Shown here piece after piece: positions 44,871-53,207 of a stretch of 64,000 nt of DNA (positions are counted from its first letter, which is position 1; the number at the start of each line of letters is the position of its first letter). This stretch comes from Candidatus Microbacterium colombiense (GTDB taxonomy: Bacteria; Actinomycetota; Actinomycetes; Actinomycetales; Microbacteriaceae), in the NCBI GenBank assembly GCA_029203165.1, contig CP119308.1, positions 248,001 to 312,000 of the forward strand, given 5' to 3'. Below the pieces are notes generated by a model. It saw only the letters and a program-made list of their open reading frames with translations. It did no database searches and was not told where the DNA came from. A program made the translations under genes and the position numbers.

Positions 44871-44885
44871 TGTTCCACGTGAACA
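44871..44885. promoter_or_regulatory. Degenerate parS-like site 3
   Basis: TGTTCCACGTGAACA, 15 bp: one base deleted and one substituted. It lies 26 bp after the truncated end of a repeat unit (GGCAG at 44840-44844), the same spacing as the other units, so it looks like a decayed site. Confidence 0.65.
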
Positions 44886-44902
44886 TCCACCCCAGATGGA
44901 GA

Positions 44903-45010
44903 CGACACCAGGGTGGAGTGGTGTTGCCGGAGTGAGCATCAGGAGGGACCCCCGCTTGCGGGGAGGGCGCCCATTCTGGGAGCGAAGGCAACACCTCTCG
45001 ACCCGGCAGC
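44903..45010. repeat. Structured repeat unit A
   Basis: A 108-bp unit starting CGACACCAGGGTGG and ending CCCGGCAG. Outer arms 44911-44928 and 44987-45004 pair with two mismatches; an inner hairpin CCCCGC-TT-GCGGGG sits at 44950-44963. Followed 25 bp later by a parS-like site. Confidence 0.85.
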
Positions 45011-45034
45011 CAAGGTCACAATAAGCGACACGAG

Positions 45035-45050
45035 TGTTCCACGTGAAACA
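45035..45050. promoter_or_regulatory. parS-like site 4
   Basis: TGTTCCACGTGAAACA, one mismatch from the consensus (T5 to C). Linked to repeat unit A. Confidence 0.88.
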
Positions 45051-45133
45051 TCCACCCCAGAGCAGCACAGTCGAATGGAACGATATCCCCCGACATCTGC
45101 GACGAGCTCCCCGCCCTGCGAACCTCATGGAGA

Positions 45134-45240
45134 CGACACCAGGGTGGAGTGGTGTTCCCGGAGTGAGCATCGGGAGGGGCCCCCGCGTGCGGGGAGGGCG
45201 CCCGTTCTGCGAGCGAAGGGAACTCCACTCCACCCGGCAG
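45134..45240. repeat. Structured repeat unit B
   Basis: A 107-bp copy of the same unit. Outer arms 45142-45159 and 45218-45235 pair with one mismatch; inner hairpin CCCCGC-GT-GCGGGG at 45181-45194. Relative to unit A the GCC/GGC pairing is replaced by CCC/GGG, a compensatory change. A parS-like site follows after 24 bp. Confidence 0.85.
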
Positions 45241-45264
45241 CACAAGCAACCAACACGAGATCGA

Positions 45265-45280
45265 TGTTCCACGTGAAACA
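45265..45280. promoter_or_regulatory. parS-like site 5
   Basis: TGTTCCACGTGAAACA, the same one-mismatch variant, linked to repeat unit B. Confidence 0.88.
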
Positions 45281-45355
45281 TCAGCCGCGGCGCCGGGTCA
45301 AAGCAAGTAGCCAGCCACACAACAACCACTCCCAACCGACGAACCTCCGGCGGAA

Positions 45356-45462
45356 CGACACCAGGGTGGAGCGGAGTTCCGGGAGTGAGCATCGGGAGGG
45401 GCCCCCGCGTGCGGGGAGGGTGCCCGTTCTGCGAATGAAGGGAACACCGCTCCACCCGGCAG
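45356..45462. repeat. Structured repeat unit C
   Basis: A 107-bp copy. Outer arms 45364-45380 and 45441-45457 pair with one mismatch; inner hairpin at 45403-45416. Relative to unit B, GAGTGG/CCACTC has become GAGCGG/CCGCTC, again compensatory. A parS-like site follows after 26 bp. Confidence 0.85.
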
Positions 45463-45488
45463 CGAAAGGCGACAAGAGGCGAGATCGA

Positions 45489-45504
45489 TGTTCCACGTGA
45501 AACA
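45489..45504. promoter_or_regulatory. parS-like site 6
   Basis: TGTTCCACGTGAAACA, linked to repeat unit C and 14 bp from the rsmG stop codon. Confidence 0.88.
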
Positions 45505-45517
45505 TCAACCCCGGAAA

Positions 45518-46141
45518 CTAGCGAACGACCGCCCGCAAAACCCGCGTCGTCTCCGTGAGGACGCCTTCGCCCAGTACCTCGACGCGCACGTTCGACAGTC
45601 GGAACTTCGTGATCTGCTTCTGCGCGGCATCGATCTCGTTCGACACATTCATGCCTTTGAGCAGGGTCAGCTCTCCACCGTCACGCACGAGAGGCGCGGT
45701 GAGAGGGATCAACGTACGGAGCGCACTGACGGCGCGGGCCGTGACGACATCGAATCCTTCGGGCGGACGCACATCCTCAGCGCGGGCGCGATACACGACG
45801 ACGTTGTCGAGCCCGAGCGCGTTCACCTGTTCCGTGAGCCAGGTGACGCGTCGCTCCATGGGCTCGATCAGCGTCCAATGAACGTCGGGACGCGCGATCG
45901 CGAGCACCAGTCCAGGCAGCCCCGCCCCGGAACCGATGTCGGCAACGGATCCATGGAAGAGCGGAGCGGCGATGGCGCTGTTGAGGATGTGTCGGGTCCA
46001 GAGCCGAGGCAGTTCGAGCGGGCCGATCAGCCCACGCTCCTCGCCCTGTGCAGCAAGTGCCGCCGTGAACGCCCGCGCGACGTCGATGCGACCGCCGAAG
46101 AGGTCGCTCGCCGCAGCCGGCTCGGTTTCGAGATCGCTCAC
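45518..46141 (-). CDS. rsmG: 16S rRNA (guanine527-N7)-methyltransferase RsmG (GidB)
   Basis: 207 residues. SAM-binding VADIGSGAGLPGLVLAIARPD (about 72-92), LIEPMERRVTWLTEQVNALGLDNV and ARAVSALRTLIPLTAPLVRDGGELTLLKG match RsmG. It modifies G527 of 16S rRNA. GTG 46141 with GGGAG upstream is chosen. A longer in-frame extension upstream would run through the parS site and encode its translation VSRET, which has no family support. Its place between jag and the parS cluster is typical of the origin region. Confidence 0.93.
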   Translation of the reverse strand: MSDLETEPAAASDLFGGRIDVARAFTAALAAQGEERGLIGPLELPRLWTRHILNSAIAAPLFHGSVADIGSGAGLPGLVLAIARPDVHWTLIEPMERRVTWLTEQVNALGLDNVVVYRARAEDVRPPEGFDVVTARAVSALRTLIPLTAPLVRDGGELTLLKGMNVSNEIDAAQKQITKFRLSNVRVEVLGEGVLTETTRVLRAVVR

Positions 46142-46159
46142 GAAAGCACTCCCGCGAGA

Positions 46160-46175
46160 TGTTTCACGTGAAACA
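46160..46175. promoter_or_regulatory. parS site 7 (perfect consensus)
   Basis: TGTTTCACGTGAAACA, filling the gap between the jag stop (46176-46178) and the rsmG start. Confidence 0.97.
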
Positions 46176-46667
46176 TCAACGACGGCGGAGCACCGTGTGG
46201 CGGTCGGCACCCTCGCCGTACGACTCGGAAACGAGGCCGCGGTCTGATGCGATGTCATGCACCAGCTTGCGCTCGTAGCTGGACATCGCGGGCAGGGAGG
46301 CCTGCGACGATCCTTCGTCGAGCTTCGCAGCAGCGGCCTCCACCAACGTCTCGAGCTGGCGGCGACGCGTGTCGCGTGATCCACCGATGTCGAGGATCAG
46401 ACGCGAGAAGGAACCGGTCTTGTTCTGCACGGCCAGACGCGTCAGTTCCTGAAGCGCCTGCACGGTGTCGGGTGCGGAGAGCAGCGCCAGGCCGCCATCC
46501 TCCGCTTCGACCGACACGTACGCACGACCTTGACGAACGTCGAGGTTCAGGTCGCCATCGATGTCAGCGATGTCGAGGAGCTCCTCGAGGTAATCCGCTG
46601 CGACGTCGCCTTCGTTCTCGAGCTGCGCCACAGTGGGCTCGACGCTCTCCGTCACGATCTCGGTCAT
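46176..46667 (-). CDS. jag: Jag/KhpB RNA-binding protein (KH and R3H domains)
   Basis: 163 residues. Residues about 25-80 form the KH-like part (DGDLNLDVRQGRAYVSVE...LQELTRLAVQNKTG), and the C-terminal R3H domain ends in SSYERKLVHDIASDRGLVSESYGEG. It lacks the long Jag_N domain found in firmicutes, normal for actinobacteria. RNA-binding regulator of envelope growth and division. ATG 46667 overlaps the yidC stop, so the two are coupled. Confidence 0.92.
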   Translation of the reverse strand: MTEIVTESVEPTVAQLENEGDVAADYLEELLDIADIDGDLNLDVRQGRAYVSVEAEDGGLALLSAPDTVQALQELTRLAVQNKTGSFSRLILDIGGSRDTRRRQLETLVEAAAAKLDEGSSQASLPAMSSYERKLVHDIASDRGLVSESYGEGADRHTVLRRR

Positions 46668-47734
46668 GAGGCGCTCCCCTTCTTCTTCGCACGCTTCTTA
46701 CCCACGGGCTGCTGACGCTTGGGGGCCTCAGCCTTGGCCTTCTCGACCTCTTCCAGCTTGCGCTGCTGCTCGGCTTCATAGACGGCCATCGGAACGACCT
46801 TGCCCGAGGCATCGAGCGCCTTACCCTTACGTGCCAGGCGCTCTTCGCGTGCCTTGGCCGCCTCGGATCCGGGCGTCGGCATCTCGCGGATGACGAGGAA
46901 CTGCTGGCCCATCGTCCACAGGTTCGAGATGAACCAGTACACGACGACACCGAGCGGGAAGAAGACACCCGAGAAGATGAAGCCCAGCGGCAGCACGTAG
47001 AGCATGATCTTCTGCATCTGGTACGCCTGGCCGGTCTTGGCCTCGGGCGACAGGTTCTTCGAGATGATCTGCAGCTGGGTGAAGAACTGCGAACCGATCA
47101 TGAGCACGACCAGCGTGACCAGGATGATGATCGCAGTGGTGTTGTTGGCGTCGACTGCGTTGCCCAGCGTCTCGTGCAGCGAAGCCACTCCGAAGAGCTT
47201 GGCGTCGTAGAACTGCTCGGTGAGCTCGGCGTTGAGGAGTCCGACGCCACCGATTCCCGCGGCATGGTGCTTGGTGACGTCACTCAGAACGCTGAACAGC
47301 GAGAAGAAGACAGGCATCTGCACGAGCAGCGGAAGACAGCTCGACATCGGCGTCGTGCCGTGCTTCTTGTACAGCGCCATGGTCTCGCGGCTCATGGCCT
47401 CGCGAGAGAGCTGATCCTTCTTGCCCTTGTACTTCTCCTGAACTTTTCGCAGTTCAGGAGCGATTTCCATCATCTTTCGCTGGCTCTTGATCTGCTTCAC
47501 GAAGAGCGGGATCAGCGCAGCACGCACCACGATGACCAGGCCGACGATCGACAGGACCCAGGTGAGTCCGGAGGCGGCGGGGAGTCCGACCGCAGTGAGA
47601 AGCCAGTGCCAGGCGACGAGGACGAGCTCGACCAACCACTTCAGCGGCCAGAGGATCGTTCCGATCAGATCGAAACCTCCGGAAGAGGGCGCCGGCGACG
47701 GAGTCGCGCTGGCGAGCAGGAGATCGAGACCCAC
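46664..47734 (-). CDS. yidC: Membrane protein insertase YidC
   Basis: 356 residues. Five core membrane helices: SGLTWVLSIVGLVIVVRAALIPLFVKQIKSQRKM with the conserved hydrophilic-groove Arg, a cytosolic helical hairpin (APELRKVQEKYKGKKDQLSREAM), then CLPLLVQMPVFFSLFSVL and FFPLGVVVYWFISNLWTM. A Lys-rich tail (KKRAKKKG) contacts the ribosome. Inserts membrane proteins alone or with Sec. GTG 47734 with AAAGGAC upstream. Confidence 0.95.
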   Translation of the reverse strand: MGLDLLLASATPSPAPSSGGFDLIGTILWPLKWLVELVLVAWHWLLTAVGLPAASGLTWVLSIVGLVIVVRAALIPLFVKQIKSQRKMMEIAPELRKVQEKYKGKKDQLSREAMSRETMALYKKHGTTPMSSCLPLLVQMPVFFSLFSVLSDVTKHHAAGIGGVGLLNAELTEQFYDAKLFGVASLHETLGNAVDANNTTAIIILVTLVVLMIGSQFFTQLQIISKNLSPEAKTGQAYQMQKIMLYVLPLGFIFSGVFFPLGVVVYWFISNLWTMGQQFLVIREMPTPGSEAAKAREERLARKGKALDASGKVVPMAVYEAEQQRKLEEVEKAKAEAPKRQQPVGKKRAKKKGSAS

Positions 47735-47737
47735 TGA

Positions 47738-48088
47738 TCAGTCCTTTCGGGCAGGGACGACGAAACCGCGAGCAGTCAGGTCGTAACGGAAGTGCTTGTG
47801 CGGTGTGACGTCGTCGACGCCTCCGCGAGTCCAGGGATTGCAACGAAGGATGCGCCATGCCGAGACCAGGGTTCCCCGCACGGCGCCGTGCTGTTGCACT
47901 GCCCCTACAGCGTAGGCGGAACAGCTGGGATAGTACGCACAGACATCTCCGTACATCGGGGAGATCACCGCCCGATACCCCGTCAGGAATCCCAGCACGA
48001 GATTCCGGGGGATCAGCGGGATGCTGCGCAGCACGCCGGTGCCACGCAGCTGGGCGTCTCCGATCGAGGATGCCGGGAGCGCGGTCAT
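47738..48088 (-). CDS. yidD: Membrane protein insertion efficiency factor YidD
   Basis: 116 residues. GYRAVISPMYGDVCAYYPSCSAYAVGAVQQHG with the three conserved cysteines, then GTLVSAWRILRCNPWTRGGVDDV, the complete YidD signature. Assists YidC. ATG 48088 overlaps the rnpA stop (ATGA) and has GGAG upstream; a longer in-frame start inside rnpA is rejected. Confidence 0.94.
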   Translation of the reverse strand: MTALPASSIGDAQLRGTGVLRSIPLIPRNLVLGFLTGYRAVISPMYGDVCAYYPSCSAYAVGAVQQHGAVRGTLVSAWRILRCNPWTRGGVDDVTPHKHFRYDLTARGFVVPARKD

Positions 48089-48441
48089 CGTGACTCCGCG
48101 AGGGAGGACGACCGCAACCTGCCGAGGCACCGATTCACATCGGCGCTCAATTCGGCGTACGTCGCGGCAGCAGACGCAGGAAGGGCACGGATGACGACAT
48201 CCGTGCCCTCAGGGACGCTCGACAGCGCTTCCGCGCAGACGGCCTTGAGCCGACGACGTACGGAGTTGCGCACGACGGCGTTCCCCACCTGCTTGCTGAT
48301 GATGAAGCCGAACCTGACGGTTCCGCTCTCGCCCGTCGACAACATCGACGTGACGACGCGCGCCCCACCGCAACGGGAACCACGACGAACGACCAGACGA
48401 TAGTCGCTCCCGCGGGTCAACCGAAACGGCCGGGCGAGCAC
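48085..48441 (-). CDS. rnpA: Ribonuclease P protein component
   Basis: 118 residues. N-terminal RPFRLTRGSDYRLVVRRG and the RNR box variant GNAVVRNSVRRRLKAVC (about 52-68) identify RnpA, which helps the catalytic RNA remove tRNA 5' leaders. GTG start at 48441, just after the rpmH stop, as usual in the rpmH-rnpA operon. Confidence 0.95.
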   Translation of the reverse strand: MLARPFRLTRGSDYRLVVRRGSRCGGARVVTSMLSTGESGTVRFGFIISKQVGNAVVRNSVRRRLKAVCAEALSSVPEGTDVVIRALPASAAATYAELSADVNRCLGRLRSSSLAESR

Positions 48442-48447
48442 AGCGGA

Positions 48448-48585
48448 CTACGCGGAGAGCTCGGTGCGGCCCTTCGCGCGACGAGCGGCGAGGATGCCGC
48501 GGCCGGCGCGGGTGCGCATACGGGCGCGGAAGCCGTGCTTCTTGGCGCGACGACGGTTGTTGGGCTGGAAGGTGCGCTTGCTCAT
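48448..48585 (-). CDS. rpmH: 50S ribosomal protein L34
   Basis: 45 residues, very basic. Begins MSKRTFQPNNRRRAKKHGF and ends RAKGRTELSA, as in actinobacterial L34. ATG 48585 with GGAG 8 nt upstream; TAG stop at 48448-48450. First gene of the leftward rpmH-rnpA-yidD-yidC-jag operon. Confidence 0.96.
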   Translation of the reverse strand: MSKRTFQPNNRRRAKKHGFRARMRTRAGRGILAARRAKGRTELSA

Positions 48586-48904
48586 GGAATCACTCCGGGA
48601 ATGCTGCCACCGGATTCACTGCGACCGGAGACATGGGGAACTGCCAAAAAAATGGCATAAGTCAACCAAGTAAGGGTACGTCTTGGCGGCGCGCAGAGCA
48701 AATCTGCGCGCTGGGGAGCGTCCGTCCATCGGGAACCGCACAGCCATTATCCACAACCCACGACCACACTCGCGGTACAACACGCTCGCGTGTTTTCAAG
48801 GGCAGGTTGCCGTTCACGGCCGGGATGACTACCGTGGCAGAGCAAGTTATCCACAGGGGACCGCGGCATCGGGGAACCCTCATCGAGACCCCGCCCGGAG
48901 CGTC
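48586..48904. promoter_or_regulatory. Divergent rpmH/dnaA promoter region with DnaA boxes
   Basis: 319 bp without a gene. Two perfect DnaA boxes TTATCCACA (48747-48755 and 48847-48855) suggest DnaA autoregulation of dnaA. An A-rich segment (about 48645-48660) lies nearer rpmH. Promoters for both directions must be here; no clean -35/-10 pair could be assigned. Confidence 0.85.
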
Positions 48905-50332
48905 ATGTCCACACCAGCCCAGCCCGATGTTCCGATCTGGACCACGGTGCAGGAGCTGCTCGAGGCGGACGACCGAGTCACCCCTCAGCTGCAGGGCTTC
49001 CTGAGCCTGGCGGTTCCGGCCGGCGTGATGGCGGCGACCCTCTACCTCGACGTGCCGAACGATCTGACCGCGGCGCAGATCAACAAGCGCCTGCGGCTGC
49101 CGATCATGGAGGCACTGACGCACATCGGCGACGAGGTCACCGCGTTCCGCGTGGTCGTGAACCATGAACTGGCCGAACAGCCGACCGCCCCCATCGCCGT
49201 GAGCGACTTCGGTCGACAGGACGGCGACTTCGCCCGGCAGGATCATTCCCGTCAGGAGCACATGCGCGTCGACTCCCCCATGGAGCAGCCGACGCCGATG
49301 CGCCATGAGTCACGGCTGAACCCCAAGTACACCTTCGACAACTTCGTGATCGGCCAGTCCAACCGTTTCGCCCACGCGGCAGCGGTCGCGGTGGCCGAGG
49401 CGCCGGCGAAGGCGTACAACCCGCTGTTCATCTACGGCGACTCCGGCCTGGGCAAGACACACCTCCTCCACGCGATCGGCGACTACGCGCAGTCCCTCTA
49501 TCCGGGTGTCAAGGTGCGGTACGTGTCGAGCGAGGAGTTCACGAACGACTTCATCAACTCGATCGCCAACAACCGCGGAGCCGCATTCCAGGCGCGGTAC
49601 CGCGAGGTCGACATCCTCCTCATCGACGACATCCAGTTCCTCCAGGGTCGCGCCGAGACGCAGGAGGCGTTCTTCCACACCTTCAACACGCTCCACGATC
49701 ACAACAAGCAGGTGGTGATCACCAGCGATGTCGCGCCCAAGCATCTGACGGGGTTCGAGGATCGGATGCGCAGCCGGTTCGAGTGGGGCCTGATCACCGA
49801 TGTCCAGGCACCCGACCTGGAGACGCGTATCGCGATCCTCCGCAAGAAGGCGCAGAGCGAGGCGCTCCACATCCCGGACGAGGTCCTCGAATACATCGCG
49901 ACCGTGGTGTCGTCGAACATCCGCGAGCTGGAGGGTGCACTCATCCGCGTCTCCGCTTTCGCGAGCCTGAACCGGTCGGCGCTCGACATCTCTCTCGCGC
50001 AGACCGTGCTCCGCGACATCATCGACACGGCTGAGGACAACATCATCTCGCCGACCGACATCATCACGGCGACCGCGCAGTACTTCAAGCTCACGGTCGA
50101 CGACCTGTACGGATCGAGCAGGTCTCAGCAGATCGCGACGTCCCGTCAGATCGCGATGTACCTGTGCCGCGAGCGGACGAGCCTGTCGCTGCCGAAGATC
50201 GGACAGCTCTTCGGCAACCGCGACCACACCACCGTGATGTACGCCTACAAGAAGATCAGCGAGCTCATGAAGGAGCGTCGGTCGATCTACAACCAGGTCA
50301 CCGAGATCACCACGCAGCTCGGCAGACGCTGA
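48905..50332 (+). CDS. dnaA: Chromosomal replication initiator DnaA
   Basis: 475 residues. Domain I (1-85), a short Gln/Asp-rich linker (about 95-130), AAA+ domain III with Walker A GDSGLGKTHLLHA (about 180) and Walker B LLIDDIQFLQG (about 238), and domain IV with the DnaA-box-binding signature NRDHTTVMYAYKKI (about 438). ATG 48905 with CGGAGCG upstream; earlier in-frame codons lie in the DnaA-box region. Linker domain II is much shorter than in Streptomyces. Confidence 0.97.
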   Translation: MSTPAQPDVPIWTTVQELLEADDRVTPQLQGFLSLAVPAGVMAATLYLDVPNDLTAAQINKRLRLPIMEALTHIGDEVTAFRVVVNHELAEQPTAPIAVSDFGRQDGDFARQDHSRQEHMRVDSPMEQPTPMRHESRLNPKYTFDNFVIGQSNRFAHAAAVAVAEAPAKAYNPLFIYGDSGLGKTHLLHAIGDYAQSLYPGVKVRYVSSEEFTNDFINSIANNRGAAFQARYREVDILLIDDIQFLQGRAETQEAFFHTFNTLHDHNKQVVITSDVAPKHLTGFEDRMRSRFEWGLITDVQAPDLETRIAILRKKAQSEALHIPDEVLEYIATVVSSNIRELEGALIRVSAFASLNRSALDISLAQTVLRDIIDTAEDNIISPTDIITATAQYFKLTVDDLYGSSRSQQIATSRQIAMYLCRERTSLSLPKIGQLFGNRDHTTVMYAYKKISELMKERRSIYNQVTEITTQLGRR

Positions 50333-50352
50333 CGCGCAACGCCTGCATCCGA

Positions 50353-50391
50353 GGGGGGCACGGCATCCGAAAGGGTGCTGTGTCCCCCTTT
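50353..50391 (+). terminator. dnaA terminator
   Basis: A 13-bp stem with two G-U pairs (50353-50365 and 50376-50388) followed by TTT, 20 bp after the dnaA stop. It isolates oriC from dnaA transcription. Confidence 0.85.
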
Positions 50392-50822
50392 CGGCCTACT
50401 TGACACGAAAATCCGGCTCCGATAAATGCTTCTATGCACATGTGGATAACTTGTGGATGATCCGCCTGCAAAGAGGGACGAATGTGGGCTGATCGACCGA
50501 ACCTGTGGATAACTACAGGGAGACGACCGGGGGCCCCGAGTCTCCCCATCCGCGTATTCCTCAGGGATTCCACAACTGACAAGCGTGTAGTTCCCTACTC
50601 GCGCTTGATATCCACCGAGTTATCCACAGTATCCACAGCTGTTAACACCGTTAAGGAGTTAACCCGAAGAGACCGCGATCCGATCACCAGAACAGACGAA
50701 CGGCGAGATCCGAATCCCAAAACCCGTGGGCGTAGGGATCAGCGGGGCTGTGGGGCTAGCATGGGAAGCCCTGCACAGGGACAGACGACAGATCGTCGCA
50801 GAACGAAGACAAGGGAGCACCC
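50392..50822. other. Origin of replication oriC
   Basis: The dnaA-dnaN interval. Perfect DnaA boxes: TGTGGATAA at 50441-50449 and 50504-50512, TTATCCACA at 50620-50628. Near matches: TGTGGATGA at 50452-50460 and GTATCCACA at 50629-50637. Left boxes point one way and right boxes the other. An AT-richer GTTAACACCGTTAAGGAG stretch (about 50640-50658) next to the right pair is the likely unwinding element. A compact origin compared with the many boxes of Streptomyces. The first ~45 bp after the terminator and the last ~150 bp before dnaN lack boxes; the latter should hold the dnaN promoter. Confidence 0.93.
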
Positions 50823-51965
50823 GTGAGGTTTCAGGTCAACCGCGATGTCTTCAGCGAGGCAGTGTCGTTCGTTGTCAAGCTGCTTCCCCAGCGGAACCCG
50901 CAGCCGATCCTGGCCGGTGTGCTGATCGAAGCCGACGGATCAGGCCTCACGCTCTCCGCATTCGACTACGAGGCCTCTGCACGGACGACCATCGAGGCGA
51001 CCGTCGAGACCCCGGGCACGATCCTGGTTCACGGTCGCCTGCTGTCCGACATCGCCAGCCGACTCCCGAACGCTCCCATCGAGATCGCCGTCGAGGATGA
51101 CGGTGGCATCACCGTGACGTGCGGCTCCGCTCGCTTCACCCTCGCCGCCATGCCCGTCGAGGAATACCCGTCGATCCCCGAGGTCTCCGGCTCATCCGGC
51201 GTCGTTCCGGCTGACGATTTCGGAACCGCCATCTCCCAGGTCGGCTTCGCCGCCTCCCGAGACGACGTCACCCCGGTGCTCACGGGTGTGCAGCTCGAAG
51301 TCTCGGGACACAATCTCAGCCTGGTCGCCACCGACCGCTACCGCGTCTCGCTCCGCGACGTTCCGTGGGATGGGGAGGCCGTCGAGGCGACAGCCCTCGT
51401 GCCGGCACGTACCCTGCTCGAGGTCGGAAAGACCTTCGGTCACGCGGGCACGATCCAGATCTCGTTCTCCGGTGCGGGCGATCGCGAGATCATCGCGTTC
51501 ACCTCGGGCAACAAGACGGTGACATCCCTCCTGATCAAGGGCAATTTCCCGCCCGTGCGTCGACTGTTCCCCGAGCAGACCGATCACTACGCCGTCGTGA
51601 ACACGGCCGACCTGGTCGAGGCCGTGCGACGCGTCGCTCTGGTGCTCGATCGCGCCGCCCCGCTGCGCTTCACCTTCTCGAGCGACGGCGTCACGATGGA
51701 CGCATCGGGCAGCGAACACGCCCGCGCCTCCGAGTCGGTGGATGCGATCCTCAACGGCGGCGAAGAGGTCACGCTCGGCCTCAACCCGCAGTATCTGATC
51801 GAGGCACTCGGCGCGGTGAAGAGCGAGTTCGTGCGGGTGACGTTCACCTCGAGCGACAACGCGAACAAGCTGAGCCCCGTGCTGATCACGAGCCAGACCT
51901 CGGTCGACCAGGCCGGGCTCGACTCGTTCAAGTACCTGCTCCAGCCCAACCTCCTCCTGCGCTGA
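50823..51965 (+). CDS. dnaN: DNA polymerase III sliding clamp (beta subunit)
   Basis: 380 residues, three clamp domains. MRFQVNRDVFSEAVSFVVKLLPQRNPQPILAGVLIEA at the N-terminus, FAASRDDVTPVLTGVQLEV at the second domain and the C-terminal TSSDNANKLSPVLI...KYLLQPNLLLR match actinobacterial DnaN. GTG 50823 with AAGGGAG upstream. Tethers polymerase to DNA. Confidence 0.97.
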   Translation: MRFQVNRDVFSEAVSFVVKLLPQRNPQPILAGVLIEADGSGLTLSAFDYEASARTTIEATVETPGTILVHGRLLSDIASRLPNAPIEIAVEDDGGITVTCGSARFTLAAMPVEEYPSIPEVSGSSGVVPADDFGTAISQVGFAASRDDVTPVLTGVQLEVSGHNLSLVATDRYRVSLRDVPWDGEAVEATALVPARTLLEVGKTFGHAGTIQISFSGAGDREIIAFTSGNKTVTSLLIKGNFPPVRRLFPEQTDHYAVVNTADLVEAVRRVALVLDRAAPLRFTFSSDGVTMDASGSEHARASESVDAILNGGEEVTLGLNPQYLIEALGAVKSEFVRVTFTSSDNANKLSPVLITSQTSVDQAGLDSFKYLLQPNLLLR

Positions 51966-52022
51966 TTCTCGTCCGCTCCTCCCCGGAACCGGACTGTCAG
52001 AGGCCGAAGGTAGGCTGACTCC

Positions 52023-53207
52023 GTGATTGTGGAGCACCTGAGTCTGGTCGATTTCCGCAACTACGCGACCGCGGAACTCGCACTGCACCCCGGTCCGAAC
52101 GTGCTCGTCGGCCTCAACGGACAGGGCAAGACGAATCTGGCCGAAGCGGTCGTCTTCCTCGCCACACTCGGGTCGCACCGCGTGTCGTCCGATGCGCCGA
52201 TGGTGCGCGATGGGCAGGAGTACGCCATCATCCGCGCCCGCCTCTCGCACGGTGAACGCAAGGTCCTGGCCGAGGTGCAGCTGAATCGGCAGGGCTCGAA
52301 CAAGGCGCGCATCAACGGCTCCCCGTCGAAGACCAACGAACTTCCCCGATATGCGCACGTCGTCCTTTTCGCTCCGGAAGATCTTCAGATCGTGCGTGGC
52401 GATCCCTCGTCACGACGACGCTTCGTCGATCAGCTGCTGATCCAGCGCACGCCGCGTCTGGCGGCCGTCCTCGGCGACTACGACCGGGTGCTCAAGCAGC
52501 GCAATGCGCTGCTGAAGTCGGCACGAGCCCGCGGAATCAAGGGCGAAGGGCTCAGCACACTCGATGTGTGGGACGACAAGCTCGTCGCCCTCGGTTCCGA
52601 GATCATCGCCGCCCGCCAGCGGTTGGCGGCCGATCTGCAGCAGCCGGTCGCCGATGCCTACGAGGCGATCGCCGGTGCCGACCACCAGCCGCGGCTCGAG
52701 TGGGCCCTGTCCGTGCGCGGCGCCGACCCGGAGGACGACGCGGACAGAAGCGAGGGCGATGTGGATCCCGCTGCGGTCTCCACCGGTGACATCAGCGAGA
52801 TGTTCCGTGCATCGTTGCTCGCGAAACGTTCGAACGAGCTCGAGCGCGGGCTGACCCTCACCGGTCCCCACCGTGACGACCTGATTCTCCGCGTGCGCTC
52901 ACTTCCGGTGAAGGGCTACGCCTCGCACGGCGAATCCTGGTCGATCGCCCTCGCGCTGCGGCTCGCATCGGCGGAACTGCTGCGCAGTGAATCCCCCGCG
53001 GGCGACCCGGTGCTGATCCTCGACGACGTGTTCGCCGAGTTGGATGCCGATCGCCGCCAGCGACTCGCCACTCTCACCGCCGGCTACGAGCAGGTGGTGG
53101 TCACTGCGGCCGTGGAGGAGGATATTCCTGACGTGCTCCACGCTCACGTGGTGCGGATCACCGCGGGAACCATCAGCGACGAACGGGAGGAGGCGACACA
53201 TGGCTGA
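52023..53207 (+). CDS. recF: DNA replication/repair protein RecF
   Basis: 394 residues. SMC-like ATPase with LVDFRNYATAELALHPGPNVLVGLNGQGKTNLAEAV (Walker A, about 35), ABC-type signature LTGPHRDDLIL (about 280) and Walker B VLILDDVFAELDADRR (about 328). Promotes RecA loading at gaps. GTG 52023. Overlaps dciA by 8 bp. Confidence 0.96.
   Translation: MIVEHLSLVDFRNYATAELALHPGPNVLVGLNGQGKTNLAEAVVFLATLGSHRVSSDAPMVRDGQEYAIIRARLSHGERKVLAEVQLNRQGSNKARINGSPSKTNELPRYAHVVLFAPEDLQIVRGDPSSRRRFVDQLLIQRTPRLAAVLGDYDRVLKQRNALLKSARARGIKGEGLSTLDVWDDKLVALGSEIIAARQRLAADLQQPVADAYEAIAGADHQPRLEWALSVRGADPEDDADRSEGDVDPAAVSTGDISEMFRASLLAKRSNELERGLTLTGPHRDDLILRVRSLPVKGYASHGESWSIALALRLASAELLRSESPAGDPVLILDDVFAELDADRRQRLATLTAGYEQVVVTAAVEEDIPDVLHAHVVRITAGTISDEREEATHG

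Noticed and set aside
44652..45455. Minus-strand open frame of 267 codons with repeated TPGTPLHPGVV segments
   Set aside because: The repetition comes from the structured DNA repeats; it runs through parS sites and has no RBS, so the repeats are treated as non-coding.
44815..45504. CRISPR-like array
   Set aside because: The repeats are about 107 bp with internal folding and ~115-bp gaps containing parS, and no cas genes are present.
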